A stretch of DNA of 8,880 bases from an uncultured bacterium (GTDB lineage Bacteria; Chloroflexota; Anaerolineae; JACIWP01). Positions within the stretch are counted from its first letter, which is position 1. Each line of letters begins with the position of its first letter. Positions 1 to 8,078 of this stretch are shown in pieces. Where the stretch lies: NCBI GenBank assembly GCA_903872005.1, contig CAIQJD010000800.1:1-8880 (forward strand). The letters run 5' to 3'. The notes beneath the pieces are model-generated. The model was given only the letters and a program-made list of their open reading frames with translations, was not told where the DNA came from and ran no database searches. The position numbers and the translations under genes are program-made.

Positions 1-2
1 GC

Positions 3-338
3 TTCTCGGTGCAAGATACCATCGTCGTCTTCGACCGCATCCGCGAGAATATTCCGAAGCGGCGTGGCGAACCCTACGAGGTGATCGTCAATCGCAGTTT
101 GTTGGAGACGTTGCACCGGTCGTTGGTGACGCAGTTGAACGCCATCTTCGTGATGGTCGCCATCATCCTCTTCGGCGGTGCGACGATGCGGCAATTCGTC
201 GCCGTGATGTTGGTGGGCATGTTAACCGGCACCTATTCGTCCATCTTTAACGCCGTGCCGTTGTTGGTCGTGTGGGAGAAGGGCGAAGTGGGCGCTTTCT
301 TCCGCCGGCTCTTCGGTCGGCAGCCAGCCGCGGCGTAG
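3..338 (+). CDS. secF: Protein translocase subunit SecF, C-terminal part (5' end outside window)
   Basis: This is the last 111 residues of SecF, the membrane partner of SecD that uses the proton-motive force to help SecYEG move proteins across the cytoplasmic membrane. The visible part opens with FSVQDTIVVFDRIRE, which matches the hallmark SecF motif (usually YSVNDTVVVFDRIRE) after the fourth membrane segment. Two hydrophobic stretches follow, LNAIFVMVAIILFGGA and FVAVMLVGMLTGTYSSIF, corresponding to the last two SecF membrane helices. A short basic tail ends in RRLFGRQPAAA. The GTG at position 9 is an internal valine, not a start: the frame is open to the window edge and the motif continues upstream. 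secD would be expected to the left. A stem-loop terminator lies 38 bases after the stop codon. Confidence 0.95.
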   Translation, partial: FSVQDTIVVFDRIRENIPKRRGEPYEVIVNRSLLETLHRSLVTQLNAIFVMVAIILFGGATMRQFVAVMLVGMLTGTYSSIFNAVPLLVVWEKGEVGAFFRRLFGRQPAAA

Positions 339-375
339 CGCCGGCTGGGCGCAGACAATCGCACAGCGCCAATGT

Positions 376-404
376 GAAGGGGCCAGCCGACTGGCCCCTT
401 TCGC
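376..404 (+). terminator. Intrinsic terminator-like stem-loop after secF
   Basis: AAGGGGCCAG (377-386) pairs perfectly with CTGGCCCCTT (391-400) around the tetraloop CCGA, and G376-T401 can add a wobble pair. The following tract is only TTTC, so the U-run is weak. The position, 38 bases past the secF stop and 35 bases before the thiI start, fits a terminator separating the two units. Confidence 0.7.
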
Positions 405-424
405 CTATCTGATACCGCTGTGCT

Positions 425-430
425 GGAGGT
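425..430 (+). promoter_or_regulatory. Ribosome binding site of thiI
   Basis: GGAGGT lies 5 bases before the GTG at 436. It decides the GTG as the start: the resulting N-terminus (AEILIRYGEIALKGRNR) is exactly where ThiI proteins begin. Confidence 0.85.
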
Positions 431-435
431 AGTGC

Positions 436-1539
436 GTGGCCGAAATCTTGATCCGTTACGGGGAGATCGCGCTCAAGGGCCGGAATCGCGGCGCGTTCAC
501 GCGGCAATTGCGTCACAATGTGCGCCAGGCGCTGCGCGATAATGGCATCGCCGGCGAGGTGTATGAAGCCGGCCGGCGCCTCTACGTGGAAACCGAAACG
601 CCGGCGGCGGCCATGCCGCACCTGCGCCGCGTTTTCGGGATCGTGTCGCTCAGCGCCGTGTCCTACGCCGAGCGCGCCATCGAGGCGATGCGGGGCGAAG
701 CGCTGCGGGTGGCCGGCCAGTTTGGCCTCTCGCCGGAGCACAGTTTTCGGGTGGTCGCGCGACGCTCGGATAAGTCCTATCCGATTCACTCGCCGGAGAT
801 CGGCCGGCTGGTGGGGGATGCCGTGGCCGATGCCAGCGGGGCGCGCGTAGACCTGAGCGCGGCGGCGGACTTGACCATCGGCATCGAGGTGCAGCGCCAG
901 CGCGTCGCCGTGTACGGGGAGGTAATCGTCGGCCCGGGGGGGATGCCCTTGCCGACCGGCGGTCGCGCCGTGGCTCTCCTTTCGGGCGGCATTGATTCGC
1001 CGGCGGCTGCCTGGCTGATGATGAAGCGCGGCTGCGGCATCATCCCATTGCACTTTACTCAGGACCCCGAAGAGACGCAGAAGACGCTGGACAATTGCGC
1101 CGTGCTGGAGCAGTATGCGTATGGTTGGCGGATAGAACCGATCATCTTGTCGCATGCCGAAGTGATGGAACCGGTGGTGCGCCGGCTGGGCGAGCGGAAC
1201 GCTTTGCGCTGGACATGCGTCTTCTGTAAGAGAGCGATGCTTCAGAAGGCCGCCGAGATCGCCGCCGAACGGGGCGCGCAGGCCATCATCACCGGCGATT
1301 CGCTGGGGCAGGTTGCCAGCCAAACCCTGGACAATCTGGAGGTGATCTCGCATGGCGTGTCGAAACCGATCCTGCGCCCGTTGATTGGCATGGACAAGAC
1401 CGAAATCACCGCGCTGGCGCGCCGCATCGGGACCTTTGACATCTCGACGCGCCTGGCGAGACCGTGCCCCTATGTGCCGGCCCATCCGCTGACCAGAGGC
1501 TCACTCGCCGAGCTGCACGAATTGCTGACGACGCTCTGA
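436..1539 (+). CDS. thiI: tRNA 4-thiouridine synthase / thiamine thiazole sulfur carrier ThiI
   Basis: ThiI adenylates U8 of tRNA and transfers sulfur to make 4-thiouridine; in many bacteria it also feeds sulfur to thiazole synthesis through ThiS. It is cytoplasmic. The 367 residues show the N-terminal ferredoxin-like part (ILIRYGEIALKGRNR, residues 4-18), a THUMP region (about 60-165) and a PP-loop ATP-binding domain with LSGGIDSPAAAWLMMKRG (from residue 182). TGDSLGQVASQTLDNL (287-302) and KPILRPLIGMDKTEI (310-324) are also typical. There is no C-terminal rhodanese domain, so this is the short form, and a separate cysteine desulfurase must deliver sulfur. C261 and C264 form a CxxC (CVFCKRAM) and C344 sits near the C-terminus, a set resembling archaeal ThiI. 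The start is GTG with a good ribosome binding site. The next gene follows after 25 bases. Confidence 0.95.
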   Translation: MAEILIRYGEIALKGRNRGAFTRQLRHNVRQALRDNGIAGEVYEAGRRLYVETETPAAAMPHLRRVFGIVSLSAVSYAERAIEAMRGEALRVAGQFGLSPEHSFRVVARRSDKSYPIHSPEIGRLVGDAVADASGARVDLSAAADLTIGIEVQRQRVAVYGEVIVGPGGMPLPTGGRAVALLSGGIDSPAAAWLMMKRGCGIIPLHFTQDPEETQKTLDNCAVLEQYAYGWRIEPIILSHAEVMEPVVRRLGERNALRWTCVFCKRAMLQKAAEIAAERGAQAIITGDSLGQVASQTLDNLEVISHGVSKPILRPLIGMDKTEITALARRIGTFDISTRLARPCPYVPAHPLTRGSLAELHELLTTL

Positions 1540-1564
1540 CTTTGACGCACAGGATATGGCGCTG

Positions 1565-2353
1565 ATGAGAGACTATGATGCCGAGAATATGGCTCTGCAG
1601 CCGCAGCAGCCGGCCCCTTCGGGATGCCGGACGACGACCTTGCTGAAGATCGTCCTGGTCCTGGTGATCCTGAATGCAGTGCTCTGCCTGGGCGCGGCCG
1701 CGTATCTCTGGTTCTTGCGCTCCGAGGCGCCGGCCGTCGCGTTGGGAACGCCGGTGGGGGCGCGCCCCAGCGCTACTGCCGTCCCGCAGCAACCGAATCA
1801 GACGCGCGCCCCGGGCGTCGGGACGGCTCTTCCCACGCGCCCAGCCGGGACGCCGGCGGCAGGGACGCCGGCCGCGACTCGCCCGCCACAGCAGACGGCC
1901 GCGCCGGCGGCTGGCACGGTCTTGAATGACCCCTCGCTCCAGGCGTTGTTCGATGCCATTGCCAATGCGCCGGCAGGGGAGCGCGTGCAGGCCAACGCCG
2001 GCGAGGCAGCCTTGAGCGCCGAGGTCGTCAATTCCATCGGGACCAATCCCACCTATCAGCATGAGAGCCTGCAATTGCGCGATGGGCGCATCACCCTGAC
2101 CGGACGCGGGACCGTGCAAGGGATTTCGGCGCGCATCGAAGTGACGGTGCGCCCCTATACCAGCGATTGCCGGCTCGTCCTGGAGATTGAGCGCATCCGT
2201 GTGGGCGGTCTGCCGGCGCCGCGTTTCCTGGTGGATCAGGCCACGACGGCCGCGAACCAGTGGAGTGAAGATTATATGAACGCCATGAACTTCTGCGTGG
2301 ATCAGCTTTCTGTTGCCAATGGCCGGCTCGTGCTGGCCGGCGTCGTCCAGTGA
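1565..2353 (+). CDS. Membrane-anchored protein of unknown function with Pro/Ala/Thr linker
   Basis: I do not recognise this 262-residue protein with confidence. After a short cytoplasmic N-terminus there is one hydrophobic helix (about residues 27-50, LKIVLVLVILNAVLCLGAAAYLWF). A low-complexity linker rich in Pro, Ala, Thr and Gln follows (about 55-118), then a folded C-terminal domain (about 120-262), presumably outside the membrane. That domain has alternating beta-like segments (RITLTGRGTVQG, ARIEVTVRPY, CRLVLEIERIRVGGLPAP, LVLAGV) and two cysteines, C202 and C244. The pattern, a helix followed by a lipid-binding-like beta domain with a GGLPAP turn, loosely recalls YpmS/DUF2993-type proteins, but this is only a resemblance. 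An ATG at 1556 is possible, but AGGA at 1551-1554 is just 1 base from it and 10 bases from the ATG at 1565, so 1565 is preferred. The gene is likely cotranscribed with thiI and the dehydrogenase. Confidence 0.75.
   Translation: MRDYDAENMALQPQQPAPSGCRTTTLLKIVLVLVILNAVLCLGAAAYLWFLRSEAPAVALGTPVGARPSATAVPQQPNQTRAPGVGTALPTRPAGTPAAGTPAATRPPQQTAAPAAGTVLNDPSLQALFDAIANAPAGERVQANAGEAALSAEVVNSIGTNPTYQHESLQLRDGRITLTGRGTVQGISARIEVTVRPYTSDCRLVLEIERIRVGGLPAPRFLVDQATTAANQWSEDYMNAMNFCVDQLSVANGRLVLAGVVQ
1847..1876 (+). repeat. Two-copy 15-base tandem repeat in the linker
   Basis: GGGACGCCGGCGGCA (1847-1861) is followed directly by GGGACGCCGGCCGCG (1862-1876). It encodes the repeated GTPAA of the flexible linker. 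Repeat expansion in such a linker is easy and probably neutral. Confidence 0.6.
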
Positions 2354-2358
2354 GGTGA
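2352..2358 (+). promoter_or_regulatory. Ribosome binding site of the dehydrogenase gene, overlapping the upstream stop
   Basis: GAGGTGA lies 6 bases before the ATG at 2365 and begins inside the TGA stop (2351-2353) of the preceding gene. This suggests coupled translation of the two genes. Confidence 0.75.
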
Positions 2359-2364
2359 GCCGGG

Positions 2365-3318
2365 ATGCGGGGTCTCTATCTGGCTGAGGGTAGGGTCGGC
2401 TTTCGCGCCGACTTGCCGGCGCCGCGTCGCCAGGCCGGCGAAGCCCTGGCGCGTGTCACCCTGGCCGGCATCTGCGGCACGGATCTGGAGCTGTTGCGCG
2501 GCTACCGGCCCTTCGCCGGCGTGCCGGGGCATGAGTTCGTCGGCGTGGTCGTCGAAGCGGAGCGGAGCGAGTGGATCGGCCGGCGCGTGGTGGGCGAGAT
2601 CAACATCTCTTGCGGCGTCTGTGACCTGTGCCGGCGCGGCCTGCCGACGCATTGCCGGCAGCGCGCCGTCCTGGGCCTCTTTGGCCACGATGGCGTCATG
2701 GCCGAATATGTCGCCCTGCCTGAAGCCAATCTGCATGCCGTGCCCGATGCGGTGAGCGACGTCCAGGCGGCCTTCACGGAGCCGCTGGCGGCCGCTTTGC
2801 AGATCGCCGAGCTGGCGCATATCGCCCCGACGCAGATGGTCGTGGTCCTGGGCGACGGCCGGCTGGGTCTGTTGGTCGCCCAGGCATTGGCCCTGACCGG
2901 CTGCCGGCTGATCGTCGTTGGCCGGCATCCGCACAAGCTGGCGCTGCTGGCGCGGCGCGGCATCGAGACAACGCTGGACGCGACGGCTCTGGAGGGGCAG
3001 GCGGATGTGACGGTGGAATGCACCGGCAGCCCGGCCGGCTTCGAGGCGGCGCGCCGGCTCACGCGCCCGCGCGGCATCCTGGCGTTGAAGAGTACGTATG
3101 CCGACAAAGCCGAGATTGATTTGAGCCGGCTGGTGGTGGACGAAATCACGCTGATGGGGACGCGTTGCGGCCCCTTTGAGCCGGCGCTGCGTCTCCTGGC
3201 GCGCGGTCTGATAGACGTGGCGGCGTTGGTCGAGGCGACCTATCCGCTGGAGGAAGGGGCAGCGGCTTTCGAGCATGCCGGCCGGCGCGGGGCGCTCAAG
3301 GTACTCTTGCAGCCGTGA
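2365..3318 (+). CDS. Zinc-dependent alcohol dehydrogenase-like protein (MDR family)
   Basis: This is a 317-residue medium-chain dehydrogenase/reductase, a family that oxidises alcohols or polyols, or reduces carbonyls, with NAD(P). The N-terminal GroES-like domain carries the catalytic zinc set C37 (GICGTD), H56-E57 (PGHEF) and E139 (TEPL). The structural zinc set is C83, C86, C89 and C97 with the canonical C-x2-C-x2-C-x7-C spacing. The Rossmann domain shows GDGRLG (163-168), then VGRHPHKL, where an arginine after the second strand may favour NADP. The C-terminal features TYADKAEIDLSRLVVDEITLMGTRCGPF and GALKVLLQP resemble the 'MDR_like' cd08242 group as I remember it. It is slightly shorter than the usual 340-350 residues but appears intact. 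The substrate cannot be inferred. It is the last gene of the plus-strand unit and ends 9 bases from the convergent kinase gene. Confidence 0.9.
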   Translation: MRGLYLAEGRVGFRADLPAPRRQAGEALARVTLAGICGTDLELLRGYRPFAGVPGHEFVGVVVEAERSEWIGRRVVGEINISCGVCDLCRRGLPTHCRQRAVLGLFGHDGVMAEYVALPEANLHAVPDAVSDVQAAFTEPLAAALQIAELAHIAPTQMVVVLGDGRLGLLVAQALALTGCRLIVVGRHPHKLALLARRGIETTLDATALEGQADVTVECTGSPAGFEAARRLTRPRGILALKSTYADKAEIDLSRLVVDEITLMGTRCGPFEPALRLLARGLIDVAALVEATYPLEEGAAAFEHAGRRGALKVLLQP

Positions 3319-3327
3319 GGCCGGCGC

Positions 3328-4554
3328 TTATCCGATGGCCTGCGCCGGCAAGGACACCGTGAAGGTCGTCCCTTCGCCCAGTGTACTCTGGGCGTTGATG
3401 GTCCCGCCGTGCATCTCCACGATCTGCTTGACGATTGCCAATCCCAGGCCGGTGCCCTTGGCCTGGCTTTCTTGATCTTCCACGCGGAAAAACTTATCGA
3501 AGATGTGCGGCAGGTTTTCGGGCGAGATGCCATTGCCGGTGTCGCGCACGAAGATGCGCGTCTCGCCATCCAGGGTCTGATGCAGGCCGAGGGTGATCTT
3601 GCCGGCCGGCCGGTTGTACTTGATGGCATTGCTGGTCAAATTGATGAGCACCTGGCGCAAGCGCTCCGGATCCACAATCTGCGGCTTGATGGGCGCTGAG
3701 ATGTCGGTTTCGATCTGAATCTGGCGCTCGCTGGCCTGCGGCTGCATGAGCTGAGTCACATCGCCGATCAGGCGCGCCAGGTCGGTCTCGACGAGCTTGA
3801 GGCGCGAGCGGCCGGATGCCATGCGCGCCAGATCGAGGTAGCCATTGACCATGTCGCCCAGGCGCGTCGCTTCGCGGTGGATGGTGGCGGCGAACTGGCG
3901 CTGCATCGCCGGCGAGAGGTTGTCGGTCATCAGGAACATCTTGCTGTAGCCGATGATCGAAGTCAGCGGGGTGCGTAGCTCGTGCACGACGTCTGAGATG
4001 GCGTCGCTCTGCTCGAAGAGGCGCGCGTTCTCGATGGAGACGGCCGCTTGTGCGCCCAGGATGGTCAGGACTTCCGTGTCGTCGTCGGTGAAAGGCTCAT
4101 CGTCGCGCTTGTTGACGACTTCCAGGACGCCGATCTTGCGGCTATTGACTTCCAGCGGCACGCCGAGGATGGAACGGCTGTAGAAGTCGCAGCGCGCGTC
4201 AATCTCCTGAAAGAAGCGCGGGTCGCGTTGCACGTCATTGATGACGACCGGCTTGCCGGCCGAGAGGATCATGCCGGCGATGCTGTCTTCCAGCGGCACC
4301 GTCAGGTCGAGCAGCTCATTCTGGCGGATGCCGCAGGAGGCGGCGAAGCGCAACTGGCCGGTCTTCGCGTCGAGCAGCATGATCGAGCTGGCTTCGGTGC
4401 GCGTCAGATCGGTGGCCGTTTCGGTGATGTATTGTAGAAGCCGGCGCAAGTCCAGCGTCGCGTTGAGGCTGCGACTGACATTAAGGATTTGTTGCATGTG
4501 CGACAGCCGGCGCAACAATCCCTCAATGACGACATCTCGGCTATCTTTCGGCAT
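3328..4554 (-). CDS. Soluble GAF-domain sensor histidine kinase
   Basis: This is a 408-residue two-component kinase with no membrane segment, so it senses something inside the cell. After a short helical N-terminus comes a GAF domain (about 33-180). The HisKA dimerisation domain has H-box DVVHELRTPLTSIIGYSK with phospho-acceptor H191. A complete HATPase domain follows: N-box QVLINLTSNAIKYN (301-314), G1 DTGNGIS (338-344), F-box IFDKFFRVED, and G2 GTGLGLAIVKQI (367-378). An upstream in-frame TTG at 4575 would add 7 residues, but then the strong Shine-Dalgarno GGGGAGG would be coding. The ATG at 4554, 7 bases after that site, is the better start. No response regulator is encoded in the window, so the kinase is an orphan here. 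It is convergent with the dehydrogenase gene. Confidence 0.95.
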   Translation of the reverse strand: MPKDSRDVVIEGLLRRLSHMQQILNVSRSLNATLDLRRLLQYITETATDLTRTEASSIMLLDAKTGQLRFAASCGIRQNELLDLTVPLEDSIAGMILSAGKPVVINDVQRDPRFFQEIDARCDFYSRSILGVPLEVNSRKIGVLEVVNKRDDEPFTDDDTEVLTILGAQAAVSIENARLFEQSDAISDVVHELRTPLTSIIGYSKMFLMTDNLSPAMQRQFAATIHREATRLGDMVNGYLDLARMASGRSRLKLVETDLARLIGDVTQLMQPQASERQIQIETDISAPIKPQIVDPERLRQVLINLTSNAIKYNRPAGKITLGLHQTLDGETRIFVRDTGNGISPENLPHIFDKFFRVEDQESQAKGTGLGLAIVKQIVEMHGGTINAQSTLGEGTTFTVSLPAQAIG

Positions 4555-4561
4555 GAACGTG

Positions 4562-4568
4562 CCTCCCC
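4562..4568 (-). promoter_or_regulatory. Ribosome binding site deciding the kinase start
   Basis: On the minus strand GGGGAGG lies 7 bases before the ATG at 4554. It excludes the longer reading from the TTG at 4575. Confidence 0.85.
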
Positions 4569-4583
4569 GGACCAATTGGCCGG
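4567..4583 (-). promoter_or_regulatory. Palindrome in the kinase leader, next to the ribosome binding site
   Basis: On the plus strand it reads CCGGaCCAATTGGCCGG: a perfect palindrome CCGG-CCAATTGG-CCGG apart from one inserted A. It lies between the proposed promoter and the Shine-Dalgarno site and shares two bases with the latter. It could be a repressor operator, or in RNA a 6-bp hairpin with an AAUU loop that hinders ribosome access. It may also be chance in GCCGGC-rich DNA. Confidence 0.4.
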
Positions 4584-4601
4584 CCCAACAGATTGGGGTC
4601 T

Positions 4602-4630
4602 ATCTTAGCACCGAATGAACATAAATGCAA
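4602..4630 (-). promoter_or_regulatory. Candidate promoter of the histidine kinase gene
   Basis: On the minus strand TTGCAT (4625-4630) and TAAGAT (4602-4607) are separated by exactly 17 bases. The -10 box is preceded by TGC, giving an extended -10 (TGnTAAGAT). Transcription would begin near 4595, leaving a leader of about 40 bases. The -35 match is only 3 of 6, and the local AT-richness stands out in this GC-rich window. Confidence 0.5.
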
Positions 4631-4670
4631 AGACGCTCGCAGCCGGCCTGTCAGCGGCGCCCCGGCGCGC

Positions 4671-6173
4671 TCAGGCCGTCGCGAGATAGAGGGCGTAGAT
4701 GCGTTGCTCGGCGCCCAGGCCGCCCAAGAGGGAGACTTGCACGCGGAACGGCCGGCCTTCCAGTCCTCGCGGCGTCTCGCCGGCCGGCCAGATGACCGGC
4801 TGGCGCACGCCAGAAGATTCGACCACGCCGGCCGCGTCGGCCAGCGGCCGGCCCTCGGCGTCGAGCAGCTCGACGCGCAGCGGCGCTGCCGGCGTGACGC
4901 CCTCGGCGTTGACGAAGAGTTGCAGCGGCTCATCGGACTGCGCCAGACAGGTGATGAGATGCGCTTCCAGGCCGGCGTGCCGACGCGCCAGATAGCCGAA
5001 GCCGTCGCGCCGCAAGGCGGCCATGCCGATGGCTTCCAGGTAGCCCAGCCGGCCGCAATCCCAGTGGCCGTACCAGAGGAGCGTCTTGTCGCCGCGATTG
5101 ATGTAAGCGTGCGCCGGCAAGAGCGCCTTGCTATCCCATTCGCCCGGCCCGCCGCGTGGCAGGATGGCGAAATCGGCCACCGGTTCGCGGTAGTGCAGGC
5201 CATCGTTGCTGACGATCAGCCCCAGGTCTTGCTGCGCTTTGGCCCAGGGGTTGGGCCAACTGCCGGCCTGGCCGTGCCACATACCATACAGGCCGACCAC
5301 GACGTTGCCGCGATTCCAGACGCCGGCGGCCGAGTTGACTTCCTCGCCTTCGCCGCTCTGCATCGGCCGGTAGCGCCCGCGCACGAAGCCGAGGGCGCGC
5401 GCCGACGACCAGCGCCCGAAATCGGGCGACTGATAGACGCCCAGAGCGCGTCCGCAGGGCTGCCCATCTGGCAGCCAGATCCAGGGCGGCAATTGTTGGC
5501 CGGCGACATAGTAGGTCCCGCCGAACTTGTAGAGGCTGCATGCCTGAAAGGCTTGCTCAATGGGGAGCCGTTCGGGGGCGATGATGCGCCAGCGCAGCCC
5601 ATCGGCGCTGACGGCGGTCATCATGGTGTAGACCTCGGCATCGCGCGGGTCATTGCTGACGCGGCGCAGCGCGGCAGCCGGCGCCGGCTTCTGAAAGACC
5701 AGCTTGTAGCGTCGCGATGGGTCGGGATCGTCGGGGTCGCGCAAGACGGCGAGATAGTCCATCACGCCCAGCAGGTTGCCGGCCGGGTCCGGCTCCACGG
5801 GACAGAGGTTGTTGGCGCGGCTGCCGCGCCATTCCACCAGGCCCAGATTCGGCTTCGTCCAATGCAGCCCGTCCTGGCTCTCGGCATAAGCCATGCAGCC
5901 CAGGGGGCGCCGGCCGCTGGGGTCGTGGAAGCCGGCCATGTACCACAGGCGCAGCTTGCCCTCTTCCTCCAATACCGTGCCATAGAAGAGCGCCGAGCGC
6001 TCGTCTGGCGCGCCGGCCGCGCCGGGCGTCAGCACCGGGTTGCCCGACCATTTCTGCGCCGGCTGCAAGGTCAGGGCCAGATTGTCTTGCAGCGGGATGG
6101 AATGGTCGTCGAAAGCGAAGAAAACGAGTTCATCGGCCACCCGGATCGGCGTGGCCGCGTAACTGGTCAGCAT
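4671..6173 (-). CDS. Five-bladed beta-propeller glycosidase-like protein (GH32/43/130-like fold)
   Basis: This 500-residue protein has no signal peptide or membrane segment, so it is probably cytoplasmic. It shows the features of the beta-propeller glycosidase superfamily: WSGNPVLTPG near the start (42-51), LWYMAG (76-81), and blade motifs of the form 'S-x-DG-L-x-W'. The blades are AYAESQDGLHW (95-105), TAVSADGLRW (186-195), GVYQSPDFGRW (245-255) and LIVSNDGLHY (319-328), with LLWYGHWD (365-372) late in the propeller. Residues from about 400 on form a beta-rich C-terminal domain (PLRVELLDAEGRPL, RVQVSLLGG, RIYALYLA). Such proteins cleave or phosphorolyse glycosides, but I cannot assign the catalytic acids or the sugar. 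It begins 21 bases after the TIGR04076 stop, with GAGGAG 6 bases before the ATG. The link to malQ supports a carbohydrate role. A non-catalytic propeller remains possible. Confidence 0.8.
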   Translation of the reverse strand: MLTSYAATPIRVADELVFFAFDDHSIPLQDNLALTLQPAQKWSGNPVLTPGAAGAPDERSALFYGTVLEEEGKLRLWYMAGFHDPSGRRPLGCMAYAESQDGLHWTKPNLGLVEWRGSRANNLCPVEPDPAGNLLGVMDYLAVLRDPDDPDPSRRYKLVFQKPAPAAALRRVSNDPRDAEVYTMMTAVSADGLRWRIIAPERLPIEQAFQACSLYKFGGTYYVAGQQLPPWIWLPDGQPCGRALGVYQSPDFGRWSSARALGFVRGRYRPMQSGEGEEVNSAAGVWNRGNVVVGLYGMWHGQAGSWPNPWAKAQQDLGLIVSNDGLHYREPVADFAILPRGGPGEWDSKALLPAHAYINRGDKTLLWYGHWDCGRLGYLEAIGMAALRRDGFGYLARRHAGLEAHLITCLAQSDEPLQLFVNAEGVTPAAPLRVELLDAEGRPLADAAGVVESSGVRQPVIWPAGETPRGLEGRPFRVQVSLLGGLGAEQRIYALYLATA

Positions 6174-6194
6174 AGATTGCTCCTCGCGCCGGCG

Positions 6195-6515
6195 TCAGGC
6201 AGATTCGGCCGGCTCCTCGATGCGCTCCAGCAAGAAGAAGACCGGCCGGTAGCCGTCGGTGCAGCAGGTGATGAACGTGCCGCGCTTGACGCCCACCATG
6301 TTGCCGCCGCGCGCCAGGGTCAAGACATATTCCAGGATGTCGGCCCAGGCAAAGCTGCAAAAGCCTTCGGGCATCCATCCGCTGCTGACGAATTGCTGGC
6401 CGTCCTGGTACATCTGGCAGATCGGCCATTCGCCGGCGTCGGTATACTCGCGCATGAAATCGAGGTTCTGCGTGCGACGCAGGACGGTGATACGCACATC
6501 GGCGGGGTGTTTCAT
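6195..6515 (-). CDS. TIGR04076 family protein, function unknown
   Basis: This is a 106-residue cytoplasmic protein. It matches my memory of the TIGR04076 family: a short beta strand start (VRITVLRRT), a C at 33 (PICQMYQDGQQF), the signature MPEGFCSFAWADI (48-60), a GGN turn (70-72), and CCTDGYRPVFFLLERIE (84-100). The conserved cysteines C33, C53, C84 and C85 could bind a metal or carry redox chemistry, but no function is established that I know of. It sits 31 bases after malQ and 21 bases before the propeller gene, all in one direction, so coexpression is likely. A weak AAGGA lies 11 bases before the ATG. Confidence 0.85.
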   Translation of the reverse strand: MKHPADVRITVLRRTQNLDFMREYTDAGEWPICQMYQDGQQFVSSGWMPEGFCSFAWADILEYVLTLARGGNMVGVKRGTFITCCTDGYRPVFFLLERIEEPAESA

Positions 6516-6546
6516 GGCGGCAGGGATCCTTTCTCGGGTAGGTGTT

Positions 6547-8052
<1,506 letters not shown>

Positions 8053-8078
8053 GGGAACCTCCGGGGGAGCTAGATGGC

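Noticed and set aside
401..435. A promoter for thiI between the secF terminator and the start codon
   Set aside because: TATCTGATAC is slightly AT-rich, but there is no convincing -35 box at the right distance, so I do not claim one.
247..1485. A 412-codon minus-strand frame opposite thiI
   Set aside because: It overlaps the clear secF and thiI genes and its composition is that of a shadow frame without motifs.
1565..1690. Possible lipoprotein signal in the membrane protein
   Set aside because: The cysteine in LNAVLCLG is preceded by Leu, not Gly, Ala or Ser, and it lies in the middle of the hydrophobic helix, so a membrane anchor is more likely.
2302..3276. A 324-codon minus-strand frame opposite the dehydrogenase
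   Set aside because: The plus strand encodes a full set of zinc-ligand and Rossmann motifs; the antisense frame has none.
4631..4670. Possible terminator after the propeller gene on the minus strand
   Set aside because: GC-rich words and a later TCTTTGCATTT exist, but the best stem is 4 bp with a long loop, and the T-rich part is better explained by the kinase promoter.
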